Assembly (NCBI RefSeq): GCF_018069625.1
Contig: NZ_CP072941.1
Location: forward strand, 3,720,001 to 3,784,000
Origin: Streptomyces yatensis
GTDB taxonomy: Bacteria; Actinomycetota; Actinomycetes; Streptomycetales; Streptomycetaceae
Length of the DNA stretch: 64,000 nucleotides
Direction of reading: 5' to 3'
This document shows, piece by piece, positions 48,018-56,854 of the stretch. A model generated the notes under the pieces. It searched no databases. It was given only the letters and a program-made list of their open reading frames with translations, and had not been told where the DNA came from. Each line of letters opens with the position of its first letter. Within the stretch, counting starts at the first letter, position 1. Both the position numbers and the translations under genes were made by a program.

Positions 48018-50450
48018 ATGCCCCAGTCAGCCCCACCTCGCGTCGCGGAACGTCTGAGCGCCGCGCCGTCCGGCACGCCGCTCCCGCGGGAGGTCGGCGG
48101 TGGCTTCGTGGCGGTGCTCGCGTTCTGCGGTATCGCCGTGTCCGTCATGCAGACGCTGGTCGTTCCGCTCGTCACCGAGCTGCCCCAGCTGCTGCACACC
48201 ACCAGCTCCAACGCGTCCTGGGTGGTCACCGCCACCCTGCTCGCCGGCGCCGTCTCCACCCCGGTCATGGGCCGGCTCGGGGACATGTTCGGCAAGCGCC
48301 GGATGCTGATGGTCGCGTTGGCGCTGATGGTTATCGGCTCGCTGACCTGCGCCGTCACCTCCGACCTGGTGGTGATGGTGATCGGCCGGGCCATCCAGGG
48401 CGGGGCCATGGGGGCCATTCCGCTCGGCATCAGCATCATGCGGGACGAGCTGCCGCCGCAGAAGCTGGGCTCGGCGATGGCTCTGATGAGCTCGTCGCTG
48501 GGCATCGGCGGTGCGCTGGGGCTGCCCGCCGCCGCGTTCGTGGCGCAGCACACCAGCTGGCATGTGCTCTTCTACGGGGCCGCGGGGCTGGGCCTGATAT
48601 CGATCGCCCTGGTGCTCACCGTCATCCCGGAGTCCTCCGTCCGCACCCCCAGCCGCTTCGACGTCATCGGCGCGCTCGGGCTGACGGCCGGACTCGTCTG
48701 TCTGCTGCTGCCCATCACCAAGGGCGGTGACTGGGGTTGGACGAGCGGCACCACGCTCGGGCTGTTCGGCGCGGCCGTGGTGATCCTGCTGCTGTGGGGC
48801 GTCTTCGAGCTGCGCACCGCCGAGCCGCTGGTCGATCTGCGGACCACGGCGCGGCGTCAGGTGCTGCTCACCAATCTCACCTCGATCATGGTCGGCTTCT
48901 CGTTCTACGCGATGTCGCTGATCCTTCCGCAGCTGCTGCAGCTGCCGAAGGCCACCGGCTACGGCCTGGGCCAGTCGATGGTCATGGCGGGGCTCTACTT
49001 CGCCCCGATGGGCGTGGCGATGATGCTGGTCTCGCCGCTGTCCGCGCGGATCAACGCCGCGAAGGGGCCGAAGGTCTCGCTGGTCCTCGGGCTGATCGTG
49101 ATCGGCGCGACGTACGGCGCGGGCCTGGTGATGATGGACTACATCTGGCAGATCGTGGTGCTGTCCACCGCGCTCGGCATCGGCATCGGCATCGCGTACT
49201 CGGCGATGCCCACGCTCATCGTCAGCGCCGTTCCGGCCGCCGAGACGGGGGCGGCGAACGGGCTCAACACCCTCATGCGGTCCATCGGCATGTCCACCTC
49301 CAGCGCGGTGGTGGGCGTGATCCTGGCACACCAGACGACCGACTTCGGTGGGGTGCCGCTGCCGAGCAAGGACGGGTTCCAGACGTCGTTCCTGGTGGCG
49401 TGTGCCGCCTCGGTCGGCGGCCTGCTGATCGCCCTGTTCCTGCCCGCGCGCCGGCGCGCCGGGCTGGCGGGCTCGGCTCCCGTGGCCACCTCGGCGCCCG
49501 CGCCCGCGACAGACTCCGCCCCGGTGGCCGACTCCGCGCCCGTGGCCGTCCCCGCGCTCGTGGGCGCCCCGGCCGCCTCGACTGCCACGGAGACCGCGAC
49601 AGGGACCACGACAGATTCTGCGACAGAGGCCGGGGACCTCGCCTACGCCGATTACGCGGCGGAGGACGTGTCCGCCCTCACCGGCGGCGTCATCCACGGC
49701 CGGGTCCTCGGCCCCGGCGGCACCCCGCTCGCCGACGCCGCCATCACCCTCATCGACACCGGCGGCCGTCAGCTCGGCCGTACCGTCACCGGCCGCGACG
49801 GCCGGTACCGCGTGCCCGCCCCGGACACCGCGAGCGTCGTCCTCATCGGTTCGGCCACCGGGTACCAGCCGCAGGCCGCCACACTGCTGGTGACGGACCT
49901 GCCGGTGGTCTGCGATCTGCGGCTGTCCGGCGGGGGCGGACTGACCGGGTCCGTACGCGCCGTCGGCGGGGAGCCGCTGGCCGGTGCGACCGCCACGGCC
50001 ACCGGGCCCGAGGGCGAGGTGGCGGCGACGGCGACCGCCGACGAGAAGGGCGAGTTCGCGCTGCCGGAGCTGACCCCGGGGACGTACACGCTGACCGTGG
50101 CCGCCGCCGGGCACCGGCCGTACGCCACCCAGGTGGCGCTCGCCGTCGGTGAGCCGGTGCGGGTGGACGCGGAGCTGCCGCCGGCGGCCCGGGTCCGGGG
50201 CACCGTACGGGACCGGGGCGGCCGGCCGCTCGGGGACACCCGGGTCTCGCTGCTGGACGCGTCCGGTGACGTGGTCGGCCAGGTCATCACCGGTGACGAC
50301 GGGGCCTTCGGCTTCGAGGCGCTCACCGGCGACCACTACACGGTGGTGGCCAGCGGCTACGCCCCGGCCACCCGCCAGATCACGGTCGGCGGCGCGGCGG
50401 GCACCGAGCGGCGGGATGTGGACTTCCTGCTGGGTCACGGCGAGGAGTGA
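48018..50450 (+). CDS. MFS transporter (DHA2, 14-TM type) fused to three carboxypeptidase-regulatory-like beta-sandwich domains
   Basis: 810 aa; start ATG 48018 after TTTGGAGGC. Residues 28-480 are a 14-helix drug:H+ antiporter (motif A GRLGDMFGKRRML at 85-97; motif C-like GGALGLPAAAFVA). An Ala/Pro/Thr linker (485-545) leads to three repeats of about 80 residues: TGGVIHGRVLGPGGTPLADAAITLI, LTGSVRAVGGEPLAGATATA and VRGTVRDRGGRPLGDTRVSLL, each a CarboxypepD_reg/CnaB-like sandwich. Such domains usually lie outside the cell, whereas the C-terminus of a 14-helix MFS protein should be cytoplasmic. Divergent MarR control. Confidence 0.92.
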   Translation: MPQSAPPRVAERLSAAPSGTPLPREVGGGFVAVLAFCGIAVSVMQTLVVPLVTELPQLLHTTSSNASWVVTATLLAGAVSTPVMGRLGDMFGKRRMLMVALALMVIGSLTCAVTSDLVVMVIGRAIQGGAMGAIPLGISIMRDELPPQKLGSAMALMSSSLGIGGALGLPAAAFVAQHTSWHVLFYGAAGLGLISIALVLTVIPESSVRTPSRFDVIGALGLTAGLVCLLLPITKGGDWGWTSGTTLGLFGAAVVILLLWGVFELRTAEPLVDLRTTARRQVLLTNLTSIMVGFSFYAMSLILPQLLQLPKATGYGLGQSMVMAGLYFAPMGVAMMLVSPLSARINAAKGPKVSLVLGLIVIGATYGAGLVMMDYIWQIVVLSTALGIGIGIAYSAMPTLIVSAVPAAETGAANGLNTLMRSIGMSTSSAVVGVILAHQTTDFGGVPLPSKDGFQTSFLVACAASVGGLLIALFLPARRRAGLAGSAPVATSAPAPATDSAPVADSAPVAVPALVGAPAASTATETATGTTTDSATEAGDLAYADYAAEDVSALTGGVIHGRVLGPGGTPLADAAITLIDTGGRQLGRTVTGRDGRYRVPAPDTASVVLIGSATGYQPQAATLLVTDLPVVCDLRLSGGGGLTGSVRAVGGEPLAGATATATGPEGEVAATATADEKGEFALPELTPGTYTLTVAAAGHRPYATQVALAVGEPVRVDAELPPAARVRGTVRDRGGRPLGDTRVSLLDASGDVVGQVITGDDGAFGFEALTGDHYTVVASGYAPATRQITVGGAAGTERRDVDFLLGHGEE

Positions 50451-50809
50451 GACGGGCCCGTCCCCGAGCCCCGGAGCTTGAGCCGGGCCCATTCCCGAGC
50501 CCGGAGCTTGAGCCGGGCCCATCCCCGAGCTCGGAGCTTGAGCCGGGCCCATCCCCGAGCTCGGAGCTTGAGATGAGCCGTTCCCGAGCCCGGAGCTCGG
50601 GGCGGGGCCCCGTGTCCAAACCGGGCACTTGAGACGGCCCCCGTCTCCGGCCCCGAGCGTGCGGCGGCGGCCCCGTCGTCTCACGCTCCGGGGCCGCCGC
50701 TGAAGGCTCTACGACGAGGGCAGGCCCGTCAGGCGAGGGCAGGCCCGTCGGGTCAGCGACAAGGAGCAGCGCCCGCGGGCGCTGCTCCTGCTCGTTCCCC
50801 TCAGCCCGC
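50451..50809. repeat. 30-bp tandem repeat (about five copies) in the spacer after the MFS fusion gene
   Basis: Units of exactly 30 bp start at 50451, 50481, 50511, 50541 and 50571; copies three and four are identical, and the first and last are degenerate. Each contains CCCGG-N8-CCGGG type complementarity, so the transcript can form a row of hairpins. The rest of the spacer (50601-50809) is GC-rich and holds a probable terminator for the minus-strand gene that ends at 50810. No coding sequence seen. Confidence 0.82.
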
Positions 50810-51046
50810 TCACTCCTCCTCCTCGGGGAGGCTCTCCCACGCCTCGCCCTTCCGGTACAGCTCGTAGCCCTCCTCGTCCGCGATGGACTCCGCCTGGGCA
50901 CGGCTGCGCACGGAGATCTCATACGTGTGGCTGTCGACGGTCGCGTGGACGCCCGAGCCGTCGGTGACCGTCTCGATCGCATGCGTCTCGTAGATGACGC
51001 GTCCCGGCTCGCATTTGCTCCAGACCACATGCATGCTCACTGCCAT
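50810..51046 (-). CDS. small hypothetical protein
   Basis: 78 aa from ATG 51046 with GGGAG eight bases upstream (GTG three codons earlier is possible). Acidic C-terminus (EAWESLPEEEE) and a beta-rich centre (VIYETHAIETVTDGSGVHATVDSHTYEISVRS). No family recognised. Position next to the MFS gene at 51089 is head to tail, with 42 bp between. Confidence 0.6.
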   Translation of the reverse strand: MAVSMHVVWSKCEPGRVIYETHAIETVTDGSGVHATVDSHTYEISVRSRAQAESIADEEGYELYRKGEAWESLPEEEE

Positions 51047-51088
51047 CGGACCCACTCCCGCGCAGACGAGTCCCCTGGTTTCAGGGTC

Positions 51089-52375
51089 TCACCTGAGCGC
51101 CTGGTCCACATGGCTTGACGTGGCCCCTTGGCCCGACGAGGCCCCCGTCCGGCCGGACGCCGGGACGGTCCCCCGGCTGCCGAAGAGCGCCATGGTCGCC
51201 AGGGCGAGGACCACGAGCCCGCCCCCGAACCACATCACGCTGGGGACCGCGATCCCGTCCGCCGCCCGGCCGCCGAGCAGCGCGCCCAGCGCTATCGCCA
51301 CGTTGAAGACCCCGACGAAGAGCGCCGACGCCGCCTCCCGCGCGTCCGGCGCCGCATGCAGCACCCAGGTCTGGCAGGTCACCGACACCCCGCCGTACGC
51401 CAGGCCCCACACCAGCAGCAGTACGGCCGCCCCCGCCGTCGTGGAACCGGCGACCGGGATCAGCAGCTCGGCCGCCGCGAGCAGGGTGAAGATGACCATG
51501 AGGGTGCGGCGCGGATCGCGGTGGGCGGTGGTGCCGGCCAGGAAGTTCCCGGCGATGCCCGCCACGCCGTACACCAGCAGCAGGGTGCTGATCAGGCCCG
51601 CCCCGACTCCGGCGACGTCTTCCAGCACCGGGCGGACGTAGGTGTACGCCCCGAAGTGGCCGGTGACCAGCAGCAGGGTGGTGATGAGGCCGGTCCGCAG
51701 CCGGACGTTGCGGAACAGCCCGGGCACCTCGCGCAGCCGGATCGTCCCGGCCGTGGGCAGCGGCGGCAGGGTGACGGCCATGGCGGCGGCCACGGCCAGC
51801 GACAGGGCGGCGAAGGCGGCGAACGCGATCCGCCAGTGGACCAGATCGCCGATGAGCGTCCCGATCGGCACCCCGAGGACCGAGGCCACCGCGATACCGC
51901 TGAAGATCAGCGTGGTGGCGTGGCCCACGGACCGCTCGGGCACCAGCCGCACCGCGAGCCCGCCGGCGATCGACCACACCCCGCCGATGCTCACCCCGAC
52001 CAGCACCCGGGCGAACAGCAGGACGGCGAAGCCGGGCGCGAGTGCGGACAGCAGGTTGGCGACGGCCAGCAGCCCCATCAGACCGCACAGCACCAGCCGC
52101 CGGTTGAAGCGGCCCACGGTGACGGTGAGCAGCGGGGCGGCGAACGCGGCGACCAGCCCGGGCACGGTCATGGCCAGGCCCGCCGTACCGTCCGAGACGC
52201 CGAGCGCGGAGCCGATCGACGTCAGCAGGCCGACCGGCAGCATCTCGGTGGTGACCACCGAGAAGGTGCCGACCGCGACGGCGACGACGGCCAGCCAGGC
52301 CCTGAGCGGCGAGCGCACTGCCGGAGGTGACCCGGATGTGCCTGCCGGAGCGGTGAGTTCCGTGCTATTGGACAT
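51089..52375 (-). CDS. MFS transporter, 12-TM drug-efflux type
   Basis: 428 aa. Twelve hydrophobic segments, with an AraJ/Cmx-like start (WLAVVAVAVGTFSVVTTEMLPVGLL), motif A between helices 2 and 3 in degenerate form (LTVTVGRFNRRLVL) and a conserved Arg in FARVLVGVSIGGVWSI. The DHA1 family pumps sugars, amino acids or drugs such as chloramphenicol. Its start has only a weak ribosome-binding site. Divergent from a LysR gene that probably controls it. Confidence 0.9.
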   Translation of the reverse strand: MSNSTELTAPAGTSGSPPAVRSPLRAWLAVVAVAVGTFSVVTTEMLPVGLLTSIGSALGVSDGTAGLAMTVPGLVAAFAAPLLTVTVGRFNRRLVLCGLMGLLAVANLLSALAPGFAVLLFARVLVGVSIGGVWSIAGGLAVRLVPERSVGHATTLIFSGIAVASVLGVPIGTLIGDLVHWRIAFAAFAALSLAVAAAMAVTLPPLPTAGTIRLREVPGLFRNVRLRTGLITTLLLVTGHFGAYTYVRPVLEDVAGVGAGLISTLLLVYGVAGIAGNFLAGTTAHRDPRRTLMVIFTLLAAAELLIPVAGSTTAGAAVLLLVWGLAYGGVSVTCQTWVLHAAPDAREAASALFVGVFNVAIALGALLGGRAADGIAVPSVMWFGGGLVVLALATMALFGSRGTVPASGRTGASSGQGATSSHVDQALR

Positions 52376-52478
52376 GTCTTTAGCGAACAGCTGTGCCCCT
52401 GCGGGAACAACGCCGAAGTTCTCAGACTTCTATGAGCGAGGCTCATCAATGCGCGTCAACGCGAGCCGCGTTCAATGC

Positions 52479-52563
52479 GATGCGCGTCAACGCGATGCGC
52501 GTCAACGCGATGCGCGTCAACGCGATGCGCGTCAACGCGATGCGCGTCAACGCGATGCGCGTC
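52479..52563. repeat. 15-bp minisatellite upstream of the LysR gene
   Basis: The unit GATGCGCGTCAACGC is repeated five times without change (52479-52553) and ends in a truncated copy reaching 52563; a partial copy also lies at 52449-52463. Each unit contains an ATG, and because 15 is a multiple of three, the array is readable in phase with the LysR gene as repeated QRDAR or similar. It ends 12 bp before the preferred LysR start codon. Confidence 0.92.
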
Positions 52564-52574
52564 CAGGAGAGGCA

Positions 52575-53501
52575 ATGGGCGTCGGCGCGAGCGCGACCAA
52601 CGGGGAGGCCATGGCCGGGTTGGAGATCCGCGAGCTGGAGTGCTTCCTCGCGCTGAGCGAGGAGTTGCACTTCGGGCGCGCCGCTGAGCGGTTGTACATC
52701 TCGCAGAGCAGGGTGAGCCAGCTGCTGCGGTCCCTGGAGCGCCGGATCGGCGCCCGGCTGCTGGAGCGCACCAGCCGCCGGGCGCGGCTGACCCCGTTCG
52801 GCGAGCGGTTCCTGGCCGATCTCCGGCCCGCCTACGAGGCGCTGTACGGGGCCGTCGAGAGCGCCCGCGGGGCGGCGCGCGGGGTGGAGGGCGTGCTGCG
52901 GATCGGCTTCCAGGGGGCCGCCGATGAACGGGTGACGGCGGCCATCGCGGCCTTCCGCGACCGCCACCCCGGCTGTGAGACGACGACCGTGGAGGTCCCG
53001 CTGGCCGATCCGTTCGGCGCGGTGCGGGCCGGCGAGGTGGACGCCGCGATCGTGTGTCTGCCGGTCGTCGAGCCCGATCTGGTCCTCGGGCCGGTCTTCT
53101 CCAAGCAGCCGCGGACGGTGGTGGTCTCCGCCCGCCATCCGTTCGCCGGCCGCGCCCGGGTGGATGCCGAGGCGCTGTCCGAGAGCCCGCTGATCGGCCC
53201 GTCCGCCCCCGCGCCGCGCTACTGGCACGACGCGATGGCGCCCGCCCTCACCCCCAGCGGGCGGCCCATCCCGCGCGGGCCGCGGGTGCACACGCTCCAG
53301 GAGGGGCTGGCGGCGGTCGCGGCGGGCCGGGGCGGGATGCTGCTGTGCGCCCCGACGGCGGAGTATCACCGCCGCCGGGACATCACCTTCGTACCGGTCG
53401 AGGGGGTACCGGACTCGATGCTCGGCCTGGTGTGGCGGCGGGCGGACGAGACGGCGCGGATACGGGCGCTCGGGCGGGCGGTGGAGGAGCTGTGCGCTTA
53501 G
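52575..53501 (+). CDS. LysR family transcriptional regulator
   Basis: 308 aa from ATG 52575, with AGGAG five bases upstream; ATG 52611 (GGGGAGG just before) is an alternative. The HTH is LEIRELECFLALSEELHFGRAAERLYISQSRVSQLLRSLERRIGARLLERTSRRARLT, followed by the effector domain (GVLRIGFQGAADE, PLADPFGAVRAGEVDAAIVCLPV). Divergent from the MFS gene. Its upstream region is a 15-bp minisatellite that also continues in frame, so starts at 52449 or in any repeat copy would add Arg-rich repeats to the N-terminus. Confidence 0.9.
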   Translation: MGVGASATNGEAMAGLEIRELECFLALSEELHFGRAAERLYISQSRVSQLLRSLERRIGARLLERTSRRARLTPFGERFLADLRPAYEALYGAVESARGAARGVEGVLRIGFQGAADERVTAAIAAFRDRHPGCETTTVEVPLADPFGAVRAGEVDAAIVCLPVVEPDLVLGPVFSKQPRTVVVSARHPFAGRARVDAEALSESPLIGPSAPAPRYWHDAMAPALTPSGRPIPRGPRVHTLQEGLAAVAAGRGGMLLCAPTAEYHRRRDITFVPVEGVPDSMLGLVWRRADETARIRALGRAVEELCA

Positions 53502-53630
53502 GGTCCGTCGTTCGAGGCCGGGCTCGCGGGGTCTGATCCGAACGGCAGACCCCAGGCGGCGGCCTCCGCCACCTCGGGGCCGCGCCCGTGCTGTGCCATG
53601 GCCCACGCTACGGGGTGTCAGGCGGCCCGC

Positions 53631-53675
53631 GCGGCGGAGCCGCATATCGATGCTTTCCCCTCCCCGCCCCTTCCC
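53631..53675. repeat. dispersed 45-bp intergenic repeat, copy 1, inside a 308-bp spacer
   Basis: These 45 bp, beginning GCGGCGGAGCCGCATATCG, are identical to 56855-56899. Within the spacer 53502-53809 the repeat forms the left arm of a long inverted repeat: 53657-53676 pairs with 53753-53772 (20 bp, one mismatch), enclosing a second hairpin (CCAGGGGC-TTC-GCCCCTGG). No gene is seen in the spacer. Confidence 0.9.
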
Positions 53676-53809
53676 GTTACCAGGGGCTTCGCCCCTGGAC
53701 CCCAGATTGAGGTGCGAAGTCCCGCCACGCGGCGAAGCCGCATTCGGCGCCGCGGGAAGAGGCGGGGAGGGGAGCGGGCCCCGTACGCGTCAAGATCCGT
53801 CGGACGCCC

Positions 53810-54343
53810 CTAGCCCGTCGCGGCCCGCCCCAGGCCCACATCCCGGCGCATGCACACCCGTGGCCAGCGGTCCAGCCCATGGCCCGCCTCGCAGCGCCGG
53901 ATCTCCAGGAGGCCGGGGGTCAGCTCGGCCTCGGTCAGGGCCCGGAAGCCGCACCGTGCGGCGTAGTACGGGGCGTTCCAGGCCACGTCGACGAAGGTGG
54001 TCAGGGTGAGCGCGGGGACGCCGTCGTCGGCGGCCCGCACCGCGATGTGGTCGATCAGGGCCCGTCCCACACCACGGCGGGCGCTGTCGGGGTGGACCGA
54101 GATCTGCTCGATGTGGACGTTTCCGTCGACGGGGTCGGTGATCAGGTACGCCATCGCCCGGTCGGCGTCGTCCACCGCGACCCAGGCCCGTCCGGCCCGC
54201 TGGTAGCGGCTCAGCTCCTCCAGGCTCAGGGGCTCGTCATCGGCGACTTCGTCCATCCCGATGTCCCGGAAGCAGAGTCCGGCGGCGCGCTCTATGTCCT
54301 GGAGGACGGGGAGTTCTTCACTGGTGCTCGTTCGAATCCGCAC
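53810..54343 (-). CDS. GNAT family N-acetyltransferase
   Basis: 177 aa from GTG 54343. Acetyl-CoA binding is visible in IEQISVHPDSARRGVGRALIDHIAVRAADDGVPALTLTTFVDVAWNAPYYAARCGFR, the Q/RxxGxG/A motif reading RRGVGRA. Substrate unknown. Convergent with the LysR gene. Confidence 0.9.
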   Translation of the reverse strand: MRIRTSTSEELPVLQDIERAAGLCFRDIGMDEVADDEPLSLEELSRYQRAGRAWVAVDDADRAMAYLITDPVDGNVHIEQISVHPDSARRGVGRALIDHIAVRAADDGVPALTLTTFVDVAWNAPYYAARCGFRALTEAELTPGLLEIRRCEAGHGLDRWPRVCMRRDVGLGRAATG

Positions 54344-54550
54344 CCCACCATCATCCTCCGGAACGCCGGAACAAAGGTGTGCCCCCCACCGCCGTGGAGA
54401 GCACCCTTCGGCCGTTCCTTCATATGAAGGCATATGAACGCCATCGGACCGAGGTCACCCCAATGACCTCGGCCTTCTCCGCTGGCGGTGATCAAGAACC
54501 TACCAAGGACACTGGTTCGAGGGGAGGTTGAGGGGGCCGTAAGGTCTCAC

Positions 54551-54590
54551 CTGGGCCCACCCGGGCCCACTCGGGCCCACCCGGCCCCAT
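54551..54590. repeat. 10-bp tandem repeat, four copies
   Basis: The unit CNGGGCCCAC occurs at 54551, 54561, 54571 and, with changes, 54581. It lies in the six to forty bases beyond the stop of the ferritin-like gene (54597) and may be part of its transcript end. Confidence 0.75.
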
Positions 54591-54596
54591 CCGGTC

Positions 54597-55712
54597 TCAT
54601 GCCTGGGCCTCGGCCGCGCCCTCGGCGATCGCCTCCTCGACCTCGCCCGTGCGCGCCGCCTCCTCCGCCGCGAAGCGCCGTTGGTCCAGCCGCTCGGCGA
54701 GTTCCTCGTCCTGGCTCATCAGCAGGTCGAGGTTGCTGTCGCCCAGCTCCAGCACGCCCATGTCGACATAGGCCCGCTGAAGCCGCTCGCCCCACAGCCC
54801 GATGTCCTTCACACAGGGGACGATCCGGCTGAACAGCAGCTTGCGGAACATATGCAGGAACGGCGACTGCTCGCAGTACTCCTCGGCCTCGGCCTTCGGG
54901 ATGCCGAAGTTCTCCAGGACCTCCACCCCGCGCAGCCGGTCGCGCATCAGGTAGCAGCCCTCGATGACGAACTCCTCGCGCTCCCGCAGCTCCGCATCGC
55001 TCAGCTGCCGGTAGTAGTCGCGCAGGGCCATCCGGCCGAAGGCGACATGGCGGGCCTCGTCCTGCATGACATAGGCGAGGATCTGCTGGGGCAGCGGCTT
55101 GTCGGTGGTGTCGCGGATGAGGCCGAACGCGGCGAGCGCCAGGCCCTCGATGAGCACCTGCATGCCCAGATACGCCATGTCCCAGCGGGAGTCGCGGAGG
55201 GTGTCGCCGAGGAGGGTCCGCAGATCGGTGTTGATGGGGTAGAAGGTGCCGAGCTTGTCGTGCAGGAAGCGGCTGTAGAGCTCGGCGTGGCGCGCCTCGT
55301 CCATGGTCTGGGTGGCGGAGTAGAACTTCGCGTCGAGGTCGGGCGCGGCCTCGACGATCCGGGCCGCGCACACCATCGCACCCTGTTCGCCGTGGAGGAA
55401 CTGGCTGAACTGCCAGGCGGCGACGTGGTGCCGCAGCTCGCCCTTGTCCCGCTCGGTCATCCGGTCCCAGTGGCGGGTGCCGTAGAGGGCGAGCGACTCA
55501 TCGGGGGTTCCCAGCGGGTCGTACGGATCGACCTCCAGGCCCCAGTCGATCCGCTTGACCGCGTCCCACTGCTTGTCCTTGCCCTTCTGGTAGAGGGCGA
55601 GCAGCCGGGCCCGGTGGTCGTCGTACTCCCAGCTGAATCGGGCGGCGCCACCGGCGGGCACCTGCCAGTGGGGGTCCCCGGGATCCATCGCGTAGAGCTC
55701 TTGCGTCGACAC
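54597..55712 (-). CDS. ferritin-like diiron protein (R2-like fold)
   Basis: 371 aa. A complete diiron ligand set can be counted: Glu109 (HGEQGA), Glu139 and His142 (DEARHAE), Glu189 (IEGLAL), Glu219 and His222 (DEARHVAF). The spacing fits a four-helix bundle oxidase. The C-terminus is an acidic helix (EEAARTGEVEEAIAEGAAEA). It is divergent from an AurF-like oxygenase gene, 191 bp apart. The reaction is unknown; it could oxidise a substrate made by, or feed, its neighbour. Confidence 0.9.
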   Translation of the reverse strand: MSTQELYAMDPGDPHWQVPAGGAARFSWEYDDHRARLLALYQKGKDKQWDAVKRIDWGLEVDPYDPLGTPDESLALYGTRHWDRMTERDKGELRHHVAAWQFSQFLHGEQGAMVCAARIVEAAPDLDAKFYSATQTMDEARHAELYSRFLHDKLGTFYPINTDLRTLLGDTLRDSRWDMAYLGMQVLIEGLALAAFGLIRDTTDKPLPQQILAYVMQDEARHVAFGRMALRDYYRQLSDAELREREEFVIEGCYLMRDRLRGVEVLENFGIPKAEAEEYCEQSPFLHMFRKLLFSRIVPCVKDIGLWGERLQRAYVDMGVLELGDSNLDLLMSQDEELAERLDQRRFAAEEAARTGEVEEAIAEGAAEAQA

Positions 55713-55768
55713 CGACGCCTCCTTCGCCTCGCTCCCCCGTGAACGGATGCGTACTCGGCAGGCTCACA

Positions 55769-55788
55769 TGACCGTTACTCGCCGGTCA
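55769..55788. promoter_or_regulatory. dyad TGACCG-N8-CGGTCA between the two diiron genes, possible TetR operator
   Basis: Perfect 6-bp arms around TTACTCGC. It lies 57 bp before the ferritin-like start and 116 bp before the AurF-like start, within the shared promoter region. A further inverted repeat GTCAAT/ATTGAC (55785-55790 and 55807-55812) overlaps it. The TetR gene at 57167 is the nearest candidate regulator. Confidence 0.45.
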
Positions 55789-55903
55789 ATAAGACCTCCC
55801 CAAGGGATTGACGCCCTTGCTGACACAGAGTCTCATAAGAGGTATCCACCGGTAACCCATCCCACCGGCGTTTGTCCGAGCCACCAGTGAGGTGCCCTCA
55901 GCG

Positions 55904-56833
55904 ATGACCACCACGACCGAACCGCCCGCGCTCCGGGACGCGCTCGGGCTGATCAAGGACCGCGAACGGGTCGCGGAGCGACTGCTCGAATCCTCCGCCA
56001 AGCACTCCTTCGACCCCGACACCGAACTCGACTGGGACGCGCCGTTCGAGCCCGGCAAGTGGTTCTGGCCACCGGAGCTGGTCTCGCTCTACGACACGCC
56101 CATGTGGCGGCAGATGTCCGAGGAGCAGCGGCAACTGCTGGCCCGGCACGAGGCGGCGGCGCTCGCCTCGCTGGGCATATGGTTCGAGATCATCCTGATC
56201 CAGCTCATGACCCGGCACATCTACGACAAGCCCGCGACCAGCGCCCATGTGCGGTACGCGCTCACCGAGATCGCCGACGAGTGCCGCCACTCCAAGATGT
56301 TCGCGCGGCTGATCACCAAGAGCGGCACCCCGGCCTATCCGGTCACCCGGCTCCACCACAACCTGGGCCGGATCTTCAAGGCGATCTCCACCACGCCCGG
56401 TTCGTTCACCGCGACCCTCCTCGGCGAGGAGATCCTGGACTGGATGCAGCGGCTGACCTTCCCCGACGAGCGCGTGCAGCCGCTGGTGCGCGGCGTGACC
56501 CGGATCCATGTGGTCGAGGAGGCGCGCCATGTGCGGTACGCACGCGAGGAGCTGCGCCGCCAGATGCTGCGGGCGCCGCGCTGGGAGGCGGAGCTGACCC
56601 GGATCGGTTCGGGCGAGTTCTCCCGGATCTTCTCGCAGGCGTTCATCAACCCCAAGGTCTATTCGGATGTGGGGCTCGACCGGCGCGCGGCCGTCGCTCA
56701 AGTGCGGGCCAGCGCCCATCGCCGTGAGGTGATGCGCAGCGGCGCGAGCAAGCTGACCGAATTCCTCGACGACGTCGGGGTGATGCGGGGTGTGGGCCGC
56801 CGACTGTGGAAGAGCTCGGGACTGCTGGCCTAG
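55904..56833 (+). CDS. AurF-family diiron oxygenase
   Basis: 309 aa from ATG 55904. Ligands by position: Glu95 (IWFEIILIQ), Glu126 and His129 (DECRHSKM), Glu175/176 (LGEEILDW), His202, Glu206 and His209 (RIHVVEEARHVRYAREEL). The extra His202-x3-Glu206-x2-His209 pattern is that of AurF (His223, Glu227, His230), which N-oxygenates arylamines. The family also includes enzymes of unknown reaction. No reductase gene is adjacent. Divergent from the ferritin-like gene. Confidence 0.93.
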   Translation: MTTTTEPPALRDALGLIKDRERVAERLLESSAKHSFDPDTELDWDAPFEPGKWFWPPELVSLYDTPMWRQMSEEQRQLLARHEAAALASLGIWFEIILIQLMTRHIYDKPATSAHVRYALTEIADECRHSKMFARLITKSGTPAYPVTRLHHNLGRIFKAISTTPGSFTATLLGEEILDWMQRLTFPDERVQPLVRGVTRIHVVEEARHVRYAREELRRQMLRAPRWEAELTRIGSGEFSRIFSQAFINPKVYSDVGLDRRAAVAQVRASAHRREVMRSGASKLTEFLDDVGVMRGVGRRLWKSSGLLA

Positions 56834-56854
56834 GGATCGCCTGCGGCGGGCCAC

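Noticed and set aside
48027..50684. 885-codon minus-strand frame opposite the MFS fusion gene
   Set aside because: Antisense shadow; the plus-strand protein has clear MFS and beta-sandwich motifs.
52479..52563. Possible CRISPR-like array
   Set aside because: The 15-bp units are adjacent without spacers, and no cas gene is nearby; it is a minisatellite.
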